43,948 nucleotides of DNA from Lachnospiraceae bacterium (lineage in GTDB: Bacteria; Bacillota; Clostridia; Lachnospirales; Lachnospiraceae), in contig JAKSRY010000019.1 in the NCBI GenBank assembly GCA_024403415.1, positions 1-43,948 on the forward strand. The letters are read 5' to 3'. The notes beneath the pieces were generated by a model. That model was not told the origin of the DNA. It saw nothing but the letters and a program-made list of their open reading frames with translations, and made no database searches. Below, in pieces: positions 6,610 through 15,917 of the stretch (position 1 is its first letter; every line of letters begins with the position of its first letter). Made by a program: the position numbers and the translations under genes.

Positions 6610-8520
6610 ATGAAATATGATATTCATTTTTCAATAGCAGCTTTTATTATATATATTGTTCTTCTTGTTTCAATGAGAGTGCAGTATAACAGGGAACTTA
6701 ATACAGTTAAGAAGCTGAGGAATGTAATTATTTGTCTTTTTGCAACAAACTTACTAGATGTTGTGACTGCATATACCATTACATATAGAGCACATGTCCC
6801 GGTTGGTATTAACTATTGTCTAAATGCTGCTTTTTTCATTTTTGAAGCATTGTGTCTGGCGCTTTTCGTTATATATATCAGATTTGTTATTGATCCTGAA
6901 AAGGGAAGAAAAAATATATTTGATAATATCAATCTGGGGATACTGGTAATATTCGCCATCATCTGTGCTACAAGCTTTTTGACTCATCTGATTTTCTATT
7001 TTGATGAGAATAACGATTATCAGCATGGAATATTGTACAATCTTCCATATGCTCTTGGATTGTACTTCCAGGTGTTTGCACTTGTTCGACTTACACGTAA
7101 CAGAAAGCAGTTTAATAAGCGTCAGTTTTATTCGGTTATCGGCTTTTTTTCAATATCAGTACTTGGTTCCATAATTCAGTTTATTATACCGGGAAGTGTT
7201 TTCGTCCTTTATTTTGCACTGAGTGTTGCAGCATTTATAGGAATGTTTGGGTTAGAGACTCCTGACTATATTAAATTAGAGAAAACACTCACTAAACTTA
7301 GGCAGTCTGAGGAGAATCTTAAGGTTGCCGTCGAAAGAGCAGAGGCAGCAGATTCTGCTAAATCTGAGTTCCTTGCGAATATGTCGCACGAAATAAGAAC
7401 TCCTATAAATGCTGTTCTTGGAATGAATGAGCTTATAAGTCGTGAAAGTGAAGACAAGCAGATACTGACATACTCTGAAAATATCAAGGATGCCGGACAA
7501 ACATTATTATCCCTGATTAATGATATTTTGGACTTTTCTAAGATTGAAGCCGGAAAAATGGAGCTTATACCGGTAGATTACGAACTGTCGAAGCTTATTA
7601 AAACAGTAAGCAATATCATTAAGGTAAGATGCGAGGAGAAAGGACTTACCTTTAATGTAGAAGTTAATCCTGATATTCCCAATGTGCTTAATGGAGATGA
7701 GGTGAGAATCAGACAGGTACTCATTAACCTGTTGAATAATGCTGTAAAATACACAGAAAAAGGCAGGATTGATTTTACAATAGATTTTGAGGCTGTTAAT
7801 GAAGATATTAATCTAATCGTTTCTGTCAAGGATACAGGAGTGGGTATTAAGGAAAAAGATATAGATGCACTGTTTGAGTCCTTTAAGCGAGTTGATCTTG
7901 AAAAGAATCGTAAGCGAGAAGGAACAGGACTTGGATTATCAATCACTAAATCACTTGTTGATATGATGGATGGATCAATTGAAGTTAAAAGTACCTATGG
8001 GGAAGGTTCCGAGTTTAAGGTTGTGATTCCACAGATAGTGATACAGCAGACTCCAATTGGTGAGTACAAAGATACAGATATTTCTGAACCCAAAGAAAAA
8101 TATCGGACAATGTTTAAGGCTCCAACAGCAAAGATTCTTGTTGTTGACGATGTTAAAGTAAATCTTATGGTATTTTCCGGATTACTCAAAAATACCGAGA
8201 TGAAAATATCGATGGCTATATCAGGGGCACAATGCCTGGAAGTAATCAAAAATAATAAATTTGATGTTATTTTCCTGGATCATATGATGCCTGAGATGGA
8301 TGGAATCGAAACTATGAAGAAACTGAAAGAAGACAGTACGCATTGTAATCAGGACACACCTGTTATAATGCTCACTGCAAATGCGATTCTTGGTGCTAAA
8401 GAGCAGTACATTGACAGCGGGTTTAATGATTATCTTTCAAAGCCTGTATTTCCTAAAGATCTTGAAGAAATGCTGATTAAATACATTCCGAAGGAAAAAA
8501 TCATTATGACAGAAGATTAG
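6610..8520 (+). CDS. Hybrid sensor histidine kinase with C-terminal receiver domain
   Basis: About 636 aa. The first ~220 residues hold roughly seven hydrophobic segments, a membrane sensor of unknown ligand. A short coiled coil then leads to HisKA (phosphorylated H260 in SHEIRTPINAVLG), followed by HATPase_c with N box RQVLINLLNNAVKYT, DTGVGI and GTGLGLSI. The receiver domain has VVDD, phosphoacceptor D557 in FLDHMMPEMDG, and the lysine of YLSKP. No HPt or DNA-binding domain is present, so its output partner must be elsewhere. ATG6610 is preferred (GAGG 6 nt upstream); ATG6532 lacks a ribosome binding site. No cognate regulator is adjacent. Confidence 0.9.
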   Translation: MKYDIHFSIAAFIIYIVLLVSMRVQYNRELNTVKKLRNVIICLFATNLLDVVTAYTITYRAHVPVGINYCLNAAFFIFEALCLALFVIYIRFVIDPEKGRKNIFDNINLGILVIFAIICATSFLTHLIFYFDENNDYQHGILYNLPYALGLYFQVFALVRLTRNRKQFNKRQFYSVIGFFSISVLGSIIQFIIPGSVFVLYFALSVAAFIGMFGLETPDYIKLEKTLTKLRQSEENLKVAVERAEAADSAKSEFLANMSHEIRTPINAVLGMNELISRESEDKQILTYSENIKDAGQTLLSLINDILDFSKIEAGKMELIPVDYELSKLIKTVSNIIKVRCEEKGLTFNVEVNPDIPNVLNGDEVRIRQVLINLLNNAVKYTEKGRIDFTIDFEAVNEDINLIVSVKDTGVGIKEKDIDALFESFKRVDLEKNRKREGTGLGLSITKSLVDMMDGSIEVKSTYGEGSEFKVVIPQIVIQQTPIGEYKDTDISEPKEKYRTMFKAPTAKILVVDDVKVNLMVFSGLLKNTEMKISMAISGAQCLEVIKNNKFDVIFLDHMMPEMDGIETMKKLKEDSTHCNQDTPVIMLTANAILGAKEQYIDSGFNDYLSKPVFPKDLEEMLIKYIPKEKIIMTED

Positions 8521-8522
8521 AA

Positions 8523-8576
8523 TATAAATGGGGTTGTACATACATTAAATAGTATATGTACAACCCCATATTTTAT
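8523..8576. terminator. Bidirectional terminator between convergent genes
   Basis: ATGGGGTTGTACATA pairs with TATGTACAACCCCAT, flanked by A-rich sequence on the left and T-rich on the right. It lies between the kinase and the convergent cellobiose phosphorylase, so it could serve both. Confidence 0.85.
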
Positions 8577-8600
8577 TATGTATTTAAGTTTGAGTACGGA

Positions 8601-11078
8601 TTAACCCATTACAACTTCAACCTTATGTGTCTTTCCATCGCCGAATACAGGAAGGATATTTCCTTCAATTGCATTTCCGTCAACGGTTACAGATTTGATT
8701 CCCTTATTGATGTGGTTAGGATTTGTAACGTTGATGTCATAAGTAGCACCACGGAATTCTCTAGTTGCTTTCATACCGTCCCAAGAAGAAGGGATTGAAG
8801 GATCAATCTTAAGTCCATCAAAGTCAGCAGCAATACCAAGAATGTACTGTGAAATGGCTACCATGTTCCATGCAGCTGTTCCTGTAAGCCATGAGTTCTT
8901 ACCCTGACCAAAGTTCTTACCTGTCTGACCGATATCAGAACCGGCATCCTTACCACCAATCATCTGGCCATATACGTAAGGTTCTGTCTTGTGGATATCA
9001 GAAGTTTCTTCTGTGAATGCAGGAGCGATTTCTGAATAATACTTAAATGCCTGATCACCCTTTCCTGCATAAGCAGCAGCACAGATAATCCATGCGTTGT
9101 TATGAGTGAAGATACCGGCATTTTCTTTGTATCCACCGGGATATGTAGAAATTTCACCGTATTCGATATAGTACTTAGTGAAAGCAGGATTGTTAAGAAC
9201 AAGACCATACTGAGTATTAAGTCTTTCATCAATAGCTGCAAGAGTCTTGTTTGTAGCTTCTTCATCGATATCTGACATAATAGCAAATCCCTGAGGCTCA
9301 ATGAAAATCTGACCTTCTTCACATTCCTTAGAACCCATCTTCTTACCATTTGCATCATATGCTCTTAAGAACCAGTCGCCATCCCATGCAGATTCCATAA
9401 TTGCTTTCTTCATGTCATCTACAGCCTTCTGAGCTGCAGCAGCTTCATCGTCCTTACCGATATGCTTAAGAATAGAAACATAGTTAGGACCTGTGTAAGT
9501 GAAGAGTGTAGCAACCATAACAGATTCTGCAACCTTAGAATAACCACCTTCAGCAGCAAACTTAGGATTTGTATAAGTCTGGAAGCTTTCACCGGGTGTA
9601 TCTGAGAAGCATGAAAGGTTAATACAGTCATTCCAGTCAGCTCTCATTGCAAGAGGAAGACCATGAGGTCCAAGGTTATTAACGATGTGATAGAAGCTTA
9701 CCTTTAAGTGCTCAAGCATTGTCTGAGCAATTGACATATCGTTGTCATAAGGTACCATCTCATCAAGAATAGACCAGTCACCTGTTTCTTTAATATATGC
9801 AGAAACAGAAAGGATTAACCACAAAGGATCGTCTGAGAAGTCACCACCGATATCTGCATTACCTTTCTTGGTGAGAGGTGAATACTGGTGATAACATCCA
9901 CCATCAGGGAACTGAGTAGAAGCTATATCAATAATTCTTTCCTTAGCTCTGTCAGGAATCTGATGAACGAAACCAAGAACGTCCTGGTTGGAATCTCTGA
10001 ATCCCATTCCACGACCGATACCTGATTCGAAGTAAGAAGCAGAACGTGAAAGGTTAAATGTAACCATACACTGATACTGATTCCAGATATTAACCATACG
10101 GTTAACCTTATCATCAGGAGTATCAACATTTAAGATACCAAGAAGCTTATCCCAGTATGCCTTAAGTTCTGCCATTCCGGCAGCAAACTTCTCTGGAGAA
10201 TTGAACTTCTCGATCATTGCATTTGCTTTAACTTTATTAATTGTCTTGCCATCTGCTTCGAACTTCTCAGCTACAGGCATTTCAACATAACCAAGTACAA
10301 ATACAAGAGTCTTTGTCTCGCCCGGAGCAAGAGTAATCTTCTTGTAGTGTGAAGCTATAGGAGCCCATCCATCAGCAAATGAGTTGTTAGCCTTATTGGC
10401 AACTACTGCCTGAGGATCACCAAATCCATTGTAAAGACCGATGAATGAATCTCTGTCTGTATCATAACCATCGATAGTATCATTTACTGAATAGAAAGCG
10501 TAATGATTACGACGATCTCTGTATTCTGTTTTATGGAAGAGAGTAGAACCACAGATTTCTACACGTCCTGTAGAGAAGTTACGCTGGAAGTTGTTGCTGT
10601 CATCCTGCGCATCCCAGAGACACCATTCTGCGAATGAGAAAAGTGAGAAATCTTTTGCTGCATTGCCTTCATTAGTAAGAACAACCTGCTGAACTTCACC
10701 ATCATAGTCCTGAGGTACGAAGAATGTTACCTCTGCCTTAAGATCATTTTTCTTACCTGTGATTACTGTGTAGCCCATTCCGTGACGACACTCATAAGCA
10801 TCAAGTTCTGTCTTAACAGGAGACCATCCGGGATTCCAGATTGTTCCGTTATCATTGATATAAAAATAGCGACCACCCATATCGATAGGAACGTTGTTAT
10901 AACGATATCTGGTGATACGACGCAGACGTGCATCCTTATAGAAAGAATAACCACCTGCTGTGTTCGAAATTAATGAGAAGAATCCCTGAGTTCCAAGGTA
11001 GTTAATCCATGGGTAGGGAGTTCTTGGAGTTGTGATGACATATTCTCTTTTGGCGTCATCAAAGTAACCAAACTTCAT
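8601..11078 (-). CDS. Cellobiose phosphorylase (GH94)
   Basis: The 825-aa protein begins [20 protein letters not shown], the signature start of GH94 cellobiose phosphorylases. It splits cellobiose with phosphate into glucose and glucose 1-phosphate, saving ATP during cellulose or glucan fermentation. The catalytic Asp region [10 protein letters not shown] lies near residue 480. [33 protein letters not shown] and the closing [15 protein letters not shown] segment are conserved. No signal peptide is present, so it is cytoplasmic. An upstream in-frame ATG exists (11147), but AAGGAG and the family N-terminus fix the start at 11078. A good promoter and an 18-bp palindrome lie just upstream. The GH3 glucosidase at 31.6 kb may share substrates. 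Confidence 0.96.
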   Translation of the reverse strand: MKFGYFDDAKREYVITTPRTPYPWINYLGTQGFFSLISNTAGGYSFYKDARLRRITRYRYNNVPIDMGGRYFYINDNGTIWNPGWSPVKTELDAYECRHGMGYTVITGKKNDLKAEVTFFVPQDYDGEVQQVVLTNEGNAAKDFSLFSFAEWCLWDAQDDSNNFQRNFSTGRVEICGSTLFHKTEYRDRRNHYAFYSVNDTIDGYDTDRDSFIGLYNGFGDPQAVVANKANNSFADGWAPIASHYKKITLAPGETKTLVFVLGYVEMPVAEKFEADGKTINKVKANAMIEKFNSPEKFAAGMAELKAYWDKLLGILNVDTPDDKVNRMVNIWNQYQCMVTFNLSRSASYFESGIGRGMGFRDSNQDVLGFVHQIPDRAKERIIDIASTQFPDGGCYHQYSPLTKKGNADIGGDFSDDPLWLILSVSAYIKETGDWSILDEMVPYDNDMSIAQTMLEHLKVSFYHIVNNLGPHGLPLAMRADWNDCINLSCFSDTPGESFQTYTNPKFAAEGGYSKVAESVMVATLFTYTGPNYVSILKHIGKDDEAAAAQKAVDDMKKAIMESAWDGDWFLRAYDANGKKMGSKECEEGQIFIEPQGFAIMSDIDEEATNKTLAAIDERLNTQYGLVLNNPAFTKYYIEYGEISTYPGGYKENAGIFTHNNAWIICAAAYAGKGDQAFKYYSEIAPAFTEETSDIHKTEPYVYGQMIGGKDAGSDIGQTGKNFGQGKNSWLTGTAAWNMVAISQYILGIAADFDGLKIDPSIPSSWDGMKATREFRGATYDINVTNPNHINKGIKSVTVDGNAIEGNILPVFGDGKTHKVEVVMG

Positions 11079-11114
11079 ACATTTTTCTCCTTCTAGATAA
11101 GAATATGAATTAAT

Positions 11115-11132
11115 TGCAAAATGCATTTTGCA
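11115..11132. promoter_or_regulatory. Perfect 18-bp palindrome, candidate operator
   Basis: TGCAAAATGCATTTTGCA is its own reverse complement. On the - strand it lies about 14-31 nt after the predicted transcription start of the cellobiose phosphorylase gene, a position where a dimeric repressor (for example a LacI-type sugar regulator) would block transcription. The regulator is not in this window. Confidence 0.6.
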
Positions 11133-11152
11133 CAAATTCGCTAACATTTAAA

Positions 11153-11181
11153 ATTATATCCAAAAAGGCAATTCAATGCAA
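11153..11181 (-). promoter_or_regulatory. Promoter of the cellobiose phosphorylase gene
   Basis: Read on the - strand: TTGCAT (11181-11176), 17-nt spacer, TATAAT (11158-11153). Both boxes and spacing are close to the sigma-A consensus. Confidence 0.7.
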
Positions 11182-11233
11182 TATAAAAAGGTAATTCTAC
11201 ATTAAGAAGAAACAGCGTTTCATGACTTTTTAA

Positions 11234-11263
11234 TAGACATTGTGTGTGATTTTGTAATAGTAT
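11234..11263 (+). promoter_or_regulatory. Promoter candidate for the OmpA-domain lipoprotein gene
   Basis: TAGACA, an 18-nt spacer and TAGTAT lie about 100 nt before the start codon. The match is fair; position is the main support. Confidence 0.4.
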
Positions 11264-11363
11264 ATAACCATGTTGGAAATATGTATGCCGATGTGAGTTT
11301 TATGAGCATGCATCCCGACTGAAATGTGGCACGTATATTTGAATGGAATATGAGGAGTGAAAA

Positions 11364-13007
11364 ATGAAAAGAAACAGGTTTTTAACCCAGATTCTCGCAT
11401 TGGTTATGTCGGTTGGACTAATACTGACCGGATGTGGTTCAGATGAAGATTCAGCGCAGACAGAGACTGCAGAAACAGCAACTGAAGAAGCGGCAACAGG
11501 CCTTGCAGCATTTAAGATTAATCAGATAGATGTAAACAGGTTTGTCGAAATACCTATAGTCGACAGTTCGCTCACAGTGCACGAGGTGGGTGAAGCCTTT
11601 GATGCATTGTTAATGGGAAATTTTCAATATGAAATTTATACCATGAGTGAAAATGCCGGAATGGAATTAACAAAATATCGAGCTGATATTGAGGCATTTA
11701 AGGAAGGGATGAAATATGCAAATGTTGAAGGAAAGGATTTTTCTGTAGTGCCAATCAGCATTGAACACAGTGAACTGGCATACAGCATACCCGATTCCAA
11801 GGACGGCGAATTCAGAGCAGCGCTGAATGAAGCTTATGGTGATGAAAAAGCCATATATTTATATAACCTGTATAAAAATATACATAAGGCCAGCTTTTCA
11901 TTTGCCACAGAGGACGGAAAAAGCGGAAACAGATATGAAGCCTTTTATTATGTGAATAATGGAAAACTATATATTTTTAAGGGAGATGAACCGACATTTA
12001 ATCCTAATGATGGTCAGATAATTGAAATCGATATTACTGCAGATGAAAAAGGTGTTTTACTAACAAAAGACGGTGTTTCAAGAAAACTTGATTCCGACCT
12101 GAACAGAAAGGATACCGAATTAAATGGACGTAACCTCGTTATAGAAGGCGGCTACGCATCAGGACCTAATCAGATTTACAAAAATATTGCAAGTTTAGCA
12201 GTGTTCTGGCTTCGTTATTCAAAGCCGGATGAAGATCCTCATGTATATTTATATCTTACAGACGGCGGATATGTAGTGGATCCTCAGGTTGTTAAATTTC
12301 AGGATGGAGATATAAACATAAAGTGGACACAGGTTCGTAAGAAAATTGACGGAAATAAAGTAGTTGTGGACGAACCCGGAGAATTAAATACTCATGTCAT
12401 AGATAATGATCTGAGAGGCTGCATTATTGTAGAAAACGGAAGATATTATATTTACCAGGATGATCTTGATACATATAAGGCAAAACAGCTTCAGGGTATG
12501 ATAGAAGAGGAAAAAATGGAGTCCCTGGATGAAGACAAGACAGCGGAAATTATAGGTACTCAGACATCTATTAAAGACGATTTACAGGAAGAATTCGGAA
12601 CTTCGGGATTAAACGTTGAAGTAAATGAAGCAACAGGTAAGGTTTCAATGGATGCCAGCATTTTATTTGCCGTAGACAGCGACGAATTGTCAGAGGAAGG
12701 AAAACAATATCTTGACGAGTTCTTTAATGATTATGCCAAGGTAGTTCTTGCGGATAAGTATGCTAACAATGTATCAACAATAGTTGTTGAAGGCCATACT
12801 GATACATCGGGAGGTTATGATTACAACATGAATCTTTCCGAAAGAAGAGCAAATAAAGTAATGGAATACTGTATCAGCATTAATCCACAGGTTAAGGACA
12901 AGATGAAGGCTAAAGGATGTTCCTATGACTATCCCGTATATGATGCGGATGGAAAAGTTGATATGGCTGCTTCGAGAAGAGTAGAATTTAAGTTTGTACT
13001 TCATTAA
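11364..13007 (+). CDS. Lipoprotein with C-terminal OmpA-like peptidoglycan-binding domain
   Basis: This 547-aa protein has a lipoprotein signal peptide (lipobox LTGC, C24), then a Thr/Glu/Ala-rich linker and a large middle region (about 55-400) that I do not recognise. Residues about 415-547 are an OmpA-like domain: ILFAVDSDELSEEGKQYLDE, VEGHTDTSGGYDYNMNLSER, and a final ASRRVEF. The Asp and Arg that bind diaminopimelate in this family are present. In Gram-negatives this domain tethers outer-membrane proteins to peptidoglycan; here it would link a membrane-anchored lipoprotein to the wall. GAGGAG precedes ATG. The next gene starts 21 nt after the stop. Confidence 0.85.
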   Translation: MKRNRFLTQILALVMSVGLILTGCGSDEDSAQTETAETATEEAATGLAAFKINQIDVNRFVEIPIVDSSLTVHEVGEAFDALLMGNFQYEIYTMSENAGMELTKYRADIEAFKEGMKYANVEGKDFSVVPISIEHSELAYSIPDSKDGEFRAALNEAYGDEKAIYLYNLYKNIHKASFSFATEDGKSGNRYEAFYYVNNGKLYIFKGDEPTFNPNDGQIIEIDITADEKGVLLTKDGVSRKLDSDLNRKDTELNGRNLVIEGGYASGPNQIYKNIASLAVFWLRYSKPDEDPHVYLYLTDGGYVVDPQVVKFQDGDINIKWTQVRKKIDGNKVVVDEPGELNTHVIDNDLRGCIIVENGRYYIYQDDLDTYKAKQLQGMIEEEKMESLDEDKTAEIIGTQTSIKDDLQEEFGTSGLNVEVNEATGKVSMDASILFAVDSDELSEEGKQYLDEFFNDYAKVVLADKYANNVSTIVVEGHTDTSGGYDYNMNLSERRANKVMEYCISINPQVKDKMKAKGCSYDYPVYDADGKVDMAASRRVEFKFVLH

Positions 13008-13027
13008 AAAGGTAACAGATATTACAT

Positions 13028-15001
13028 ATGAAGGATTTTTTACCAATAACAATTGAAGATATGCATAAACGAGGTTGGGATTCTCCCGACTTCGTTTACG
13101 TTATAGGGGATGCTTATGTGGATCAGTCAACTTTTGGTCCTGCGATAATAAGCAGAATTTTGGAATCGCATGGCTATAAGGTTGCCATTATTTCACAACC
13201 AGATTGGAAAGATGACAAGAGTGTCACTGTTTTTGGAGAACCAAGACTAGGATTTCTTGTTTCAGCCGGAAATATGGACTCTATGGTCAATCACTATACG
13301 GTAAATAAAAAGCCACGTCATGAAGATGCGTATACTCCGGGTGGGATTGCAGGGAAGAGACCTGATTATGCAACTATTGTTTACTGCAATCTTATCAAAA
13401 GAACCTATAAAAATAAGCCAATTTTGATAGGTGGTATTGAAGCCAGTTTAAGAAGATTCGGTCACTATGATTACTGGTCTGACAAGGTTAAAAGAAGTAT
13501 TCTTTTAGACTCGGGTGCAGATATTCTTATGTACGGTATGGGAGAATTGTCCATTGTTGCCTGTGCAGATGCTCTTGCAGCAAATATATCGGTTGAAGAT
13601 ATCACCTATGTTCCGGGAACCGTATATAAGGCTAAAGATATAAATTTTGTAAAGGAAACTCTCGGAGGGATAGAACTTCCTACATTTGATGAAATCAAGG
13701 AAGATAAGAGAAAATATGCACAAAGCTTTGGAATTCAGTATAAAAATACAGATTTTGCAACGGCTAAACCATTAATAGAAAAATATGGTGAAAAAAGATA
13801 TATAGTACAGAATCCACCTTCAAGACCTCTAACCACAAAGGAAATGGATGAAGTTTATGAACTTCCGTATATGAATGCTTACCATCCGTCATATGATGCC
13901 TTGGGAGGGATTCCGGCAATCAAAGAAATAAAGTTTTCACTCACAAGCAACAGAGGATGTTTTGGTGGATGCAGTTTCTGTGCACTTACTTTTCATCAGG
14001 GAAGAATTGTTCAGACAAGAAGTCAGGAATCATTAATTGAAGAGGCAAAGAAGATGACTCTTGATCCGGAGTTTAAGGGATATATTCATGATGTCGGCGG
14101 ACCAACGGCAAACTTCTTCAGACCGGCCTGCGACAAACAGCTTGAAAAGGGTGCCTGTCAGAATAAGCAGTGTCTGTATCCGTCACCCTGTAAGAATATG
14201 AAAGTAGACCATACAGGCTACATCAGGCTATTACGTAAGCTTAGAGAACTGCCGGGGGTTAAGAAAGTATTTATCCGCTCCGGTATACGATATGATTACG
14301 TTCTTGCTGATAAAGATAAAACATTTCTTAAAGAACTATGCAAGTATCATGTGAGTGGACAGTTAAGAGTTGCGCCTGAACACGTAACTGACCATGTACT
14401 TGACCTTATGGGAAAACCAAGAGCAGAAGTTTACAATAGATTTGTTAAAGAATTCGAGAATATAAATAAGAGCTGCAAACTTAATCAGTTTATAGTTCCG
14501 TATTTAATCTCATCACATCCGGGTTCTACACTTGAAGATGCAATTGCACTTGCTGAAAGTGTTAGGGATATGGGATATATGCCTGAACAGGTTCAGGATT
14601 TCTATCCGACACCATCTACTATTTCTACCTGCATGTATTACACAGGCCTTGATCCTAGAACTATGGAGAAAGTTGATGTTACAAGAAGTCCTCATGAAAA
14701 AGCAATGCAGAGAGCGTTGATTCAATATAAGAAGCCGGAAAATTATGAGTTGGTTAAGGAAGCACTCCTTAAATGTAATCGTAAGGATTTGATAGGATTT
14801 GATAAATCAAAATGCCTTATTCCGCCAAGAAAAGTGGAGTCGGCTTCAAAAGGATCGAGCAAAACGGTTAAAAAGCTATCTGCAAAGACAAACGGTAAAG
14901 CAGTGAGTAAGCCATTAGGAAAGAATATAGTAAAAACAGCCAATAAGACCAAATACGAAAAAGACAACAAATCCAAGGGGTCAAGAAAGAAAAAAACCTA
15001 A
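13028..15001 (+). CDS. YgiQ-family radical SAM protein
   Basis: The 657-aa protein starts MKDFLPITIEDMHKRGWDSP, typical of the YgiQ (UPF0313) family, and has the usual N-terminal domain (DFVYVIGDAYVDQSTFGPAI). The [4Fe-4S] radical SAM motif is C311xxxC315xxC318 in CFGGCSFC. Later cysteines in CDKQLEKGACQNKQCLYPSPC are also conserved in the family. The last ~60 residues are Lys/Ser-rich, a disordered tail. The reaction is unknown for the whole family. The ribosome binding site before ATG13028 is weak (AAGGTAA further upstream), but the family N-terminus supports this start. Confidence 0.92.
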   Translation: MKDFLPITIEDMHKRGWDSPDFVYVIGDAYVDQSTFGPAIISRILESHGYKVAIISQPDWKDDKSVTVFGEPRLGFLVSAGNMDSMVNHYTVNKKPRHEDAYTPGGIAGKRPDYATIVYCNLIKRTYKNKPILIGGIEASLRRFGHYDYWSDKVKRSILLDSGADILMYGMGELSIVACADALAANISVEDITYVPGTVYKAKDINFVKETLGGIELPTFDEIKEDKRKYAQSFGIQYKNTDFATAKPLIEKYGEKRYIVQNPPSRPLTTKEMDEVYELPYMNAYHPSYDALGGIPAIKEIKFSLTSNRGCFGGCSFCALTFHQGRIVQTRSQESLIEEAKKMTLDPEFKGYIHDVGGPTANFFRPACDKQLEKGACQNKQCLYPSPCKNMKVDHTGYIRLLRKLRELPGVKKVFIRSGIRYDYVLADKDKTFLKELCKYHVSGQLRVAPEHVTDHVLDLMGKPRAEVYNRFVKEFENINKSCKLNQFIVPYLISSHPGSTLEDAIALAESVRDMGYMPEQVQDFYPTPSTISTCMYYTGLDPRTMEKVDVTRSPHEKAMQRALIQYKKPENYELVKEALLKCNRKDLIGFDKSKCLIPPRKVESASKGSSKTVKKLSAKTNGKAVSKPLGKNIVKTANKTKYEKDNKSKGSRKKKT

Positions 15002-15071
15002 TAAGGTGGGAATAGAATTAACGAACTATTAGGGATATTCAATATTTTTTCATAATTTTGCTTTTTTACTA

Positions 15072-15099
15072 TAAAGATATATAATGGATATGTCGATAA
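15072..15099 (+). promoter_or_regulatory. Possible sigma-D/FliA-type promoter
   Basis: TAAA, 16 nt and GTCGATAA resemble the motility sigma factor consensus TAAA-N15-GCCGATAA. The same stretch also contains TATAAT (15080-15085), so a sigma-A promoter is the alternative. A 117-nt leader follows. Confidence 0.3.
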
Positions 15100-15215
15100 T
15101 AGTAATGAAACGGTTAAGTTCGTTTTAAAATAGGTGAAAAGGATTTCAAATTTTCTCAAGGATGAGACCATTTTGAATATCCGATTTCGTTTAGGAATCA
15201 GTAAGGAGGATATTT

Positions 15216-15830
15216 ATGAGTGAAATGAATGTAAGCAATGTATCAAGTACCTACACAGGCTATCAGACAGGTGCAGCAGCAAAGAATGACAAAGAAACAA
15301 AACCTGTTGATGAAAAAAAGGCAGTTGAAAATTCAGGTGTTGTATATGAAAAGAGTTCAGAGCCTGAAAAGAAGGGTACATACACCATTAATAAGATGAG
15401 CGCTGAAGACAGAGCAGCACTTGTTCAGCAGCTTAAGCAGGACGAAATTGACAGAAGAAGTCAGTTATCAAGTCTTGTTCAGAAAATGTTTCAGGGACAG
15501 GCCGGCGTGTCTAATCTTTCACAGCTTTTCAGTCCTGAAAATCTTAAGAACGTAAGTATTGAAGATATCGAACAGGCTAAGAAGGATGTTGCAGAAGATG
15601 GATACTGGGGAGTTAAGCAGACTTCGCAGAGACTGTTTGATTTTGCATCAGCTCTTGCAGGTGATGATGTAGATAAGATGAAGGAAATGCAGAAGGCTCT
15701 TGAAAAGGGCTATAAGCAGGCAGAAGAAGCATGGGGCGGAGAACTTCCTGAGATTTCCAAGAAGACATTGGAAGCAGCCAACAAGCTTTTTGAAGATTAT
15801 TATGCATCAAAAAATCAGGTTGAAGAATAA
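15216..15830 (+). CDS. Uncharacterised helical protein, possibly DUF5610-like
   Basis: 204 aa with no signal peptide or membrane segment. Residues 1-60 are polar and low-complexity (NVSNVSSTYTGYQTG, then Lys/Glu-rich). Residues 65-100 are helical (DRAALVQQLKQDEIDRRSQL). The C-terminal third (GYWGVKQTSQRLFDFASALA, GYKQAEEAWGGELPEISKKT) resembles what I recall of DUF5610 proteins, so that name is tentative. No function can be given. GGAGG lies 8 nt before ATG. A possible sigma-D promoter upstream hints at a motility link, but no flagellar gene is in view. Confidence 0.75.
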   Translation: MSEMNVSNVSSTYTGYQTGAAAKNDKETKPVDEKKAVENSGVVYEKSSEPEKKGTYTINKMSAEDRAALVQQLKQDEIDRRSQLSSLVQKMFQGQAGVSNLSQLFSPENLKNVSIEDIEQAKKDVAEDGYWGVKQTSQRLFDFASALAGDDVDKMKEMQKALEKGYKQAEEAWGGELPEISKKTLEAANKLFEDYYASKNQVEE

Positions 15831-15917
15831 TAGCTGAATAAATATTGTAAAAGCGATATTGTAATATCAGCTGCAAATTAATATTAAAAACTAAAATCAA
15901 GTAAGTGGAGAAGAAGA

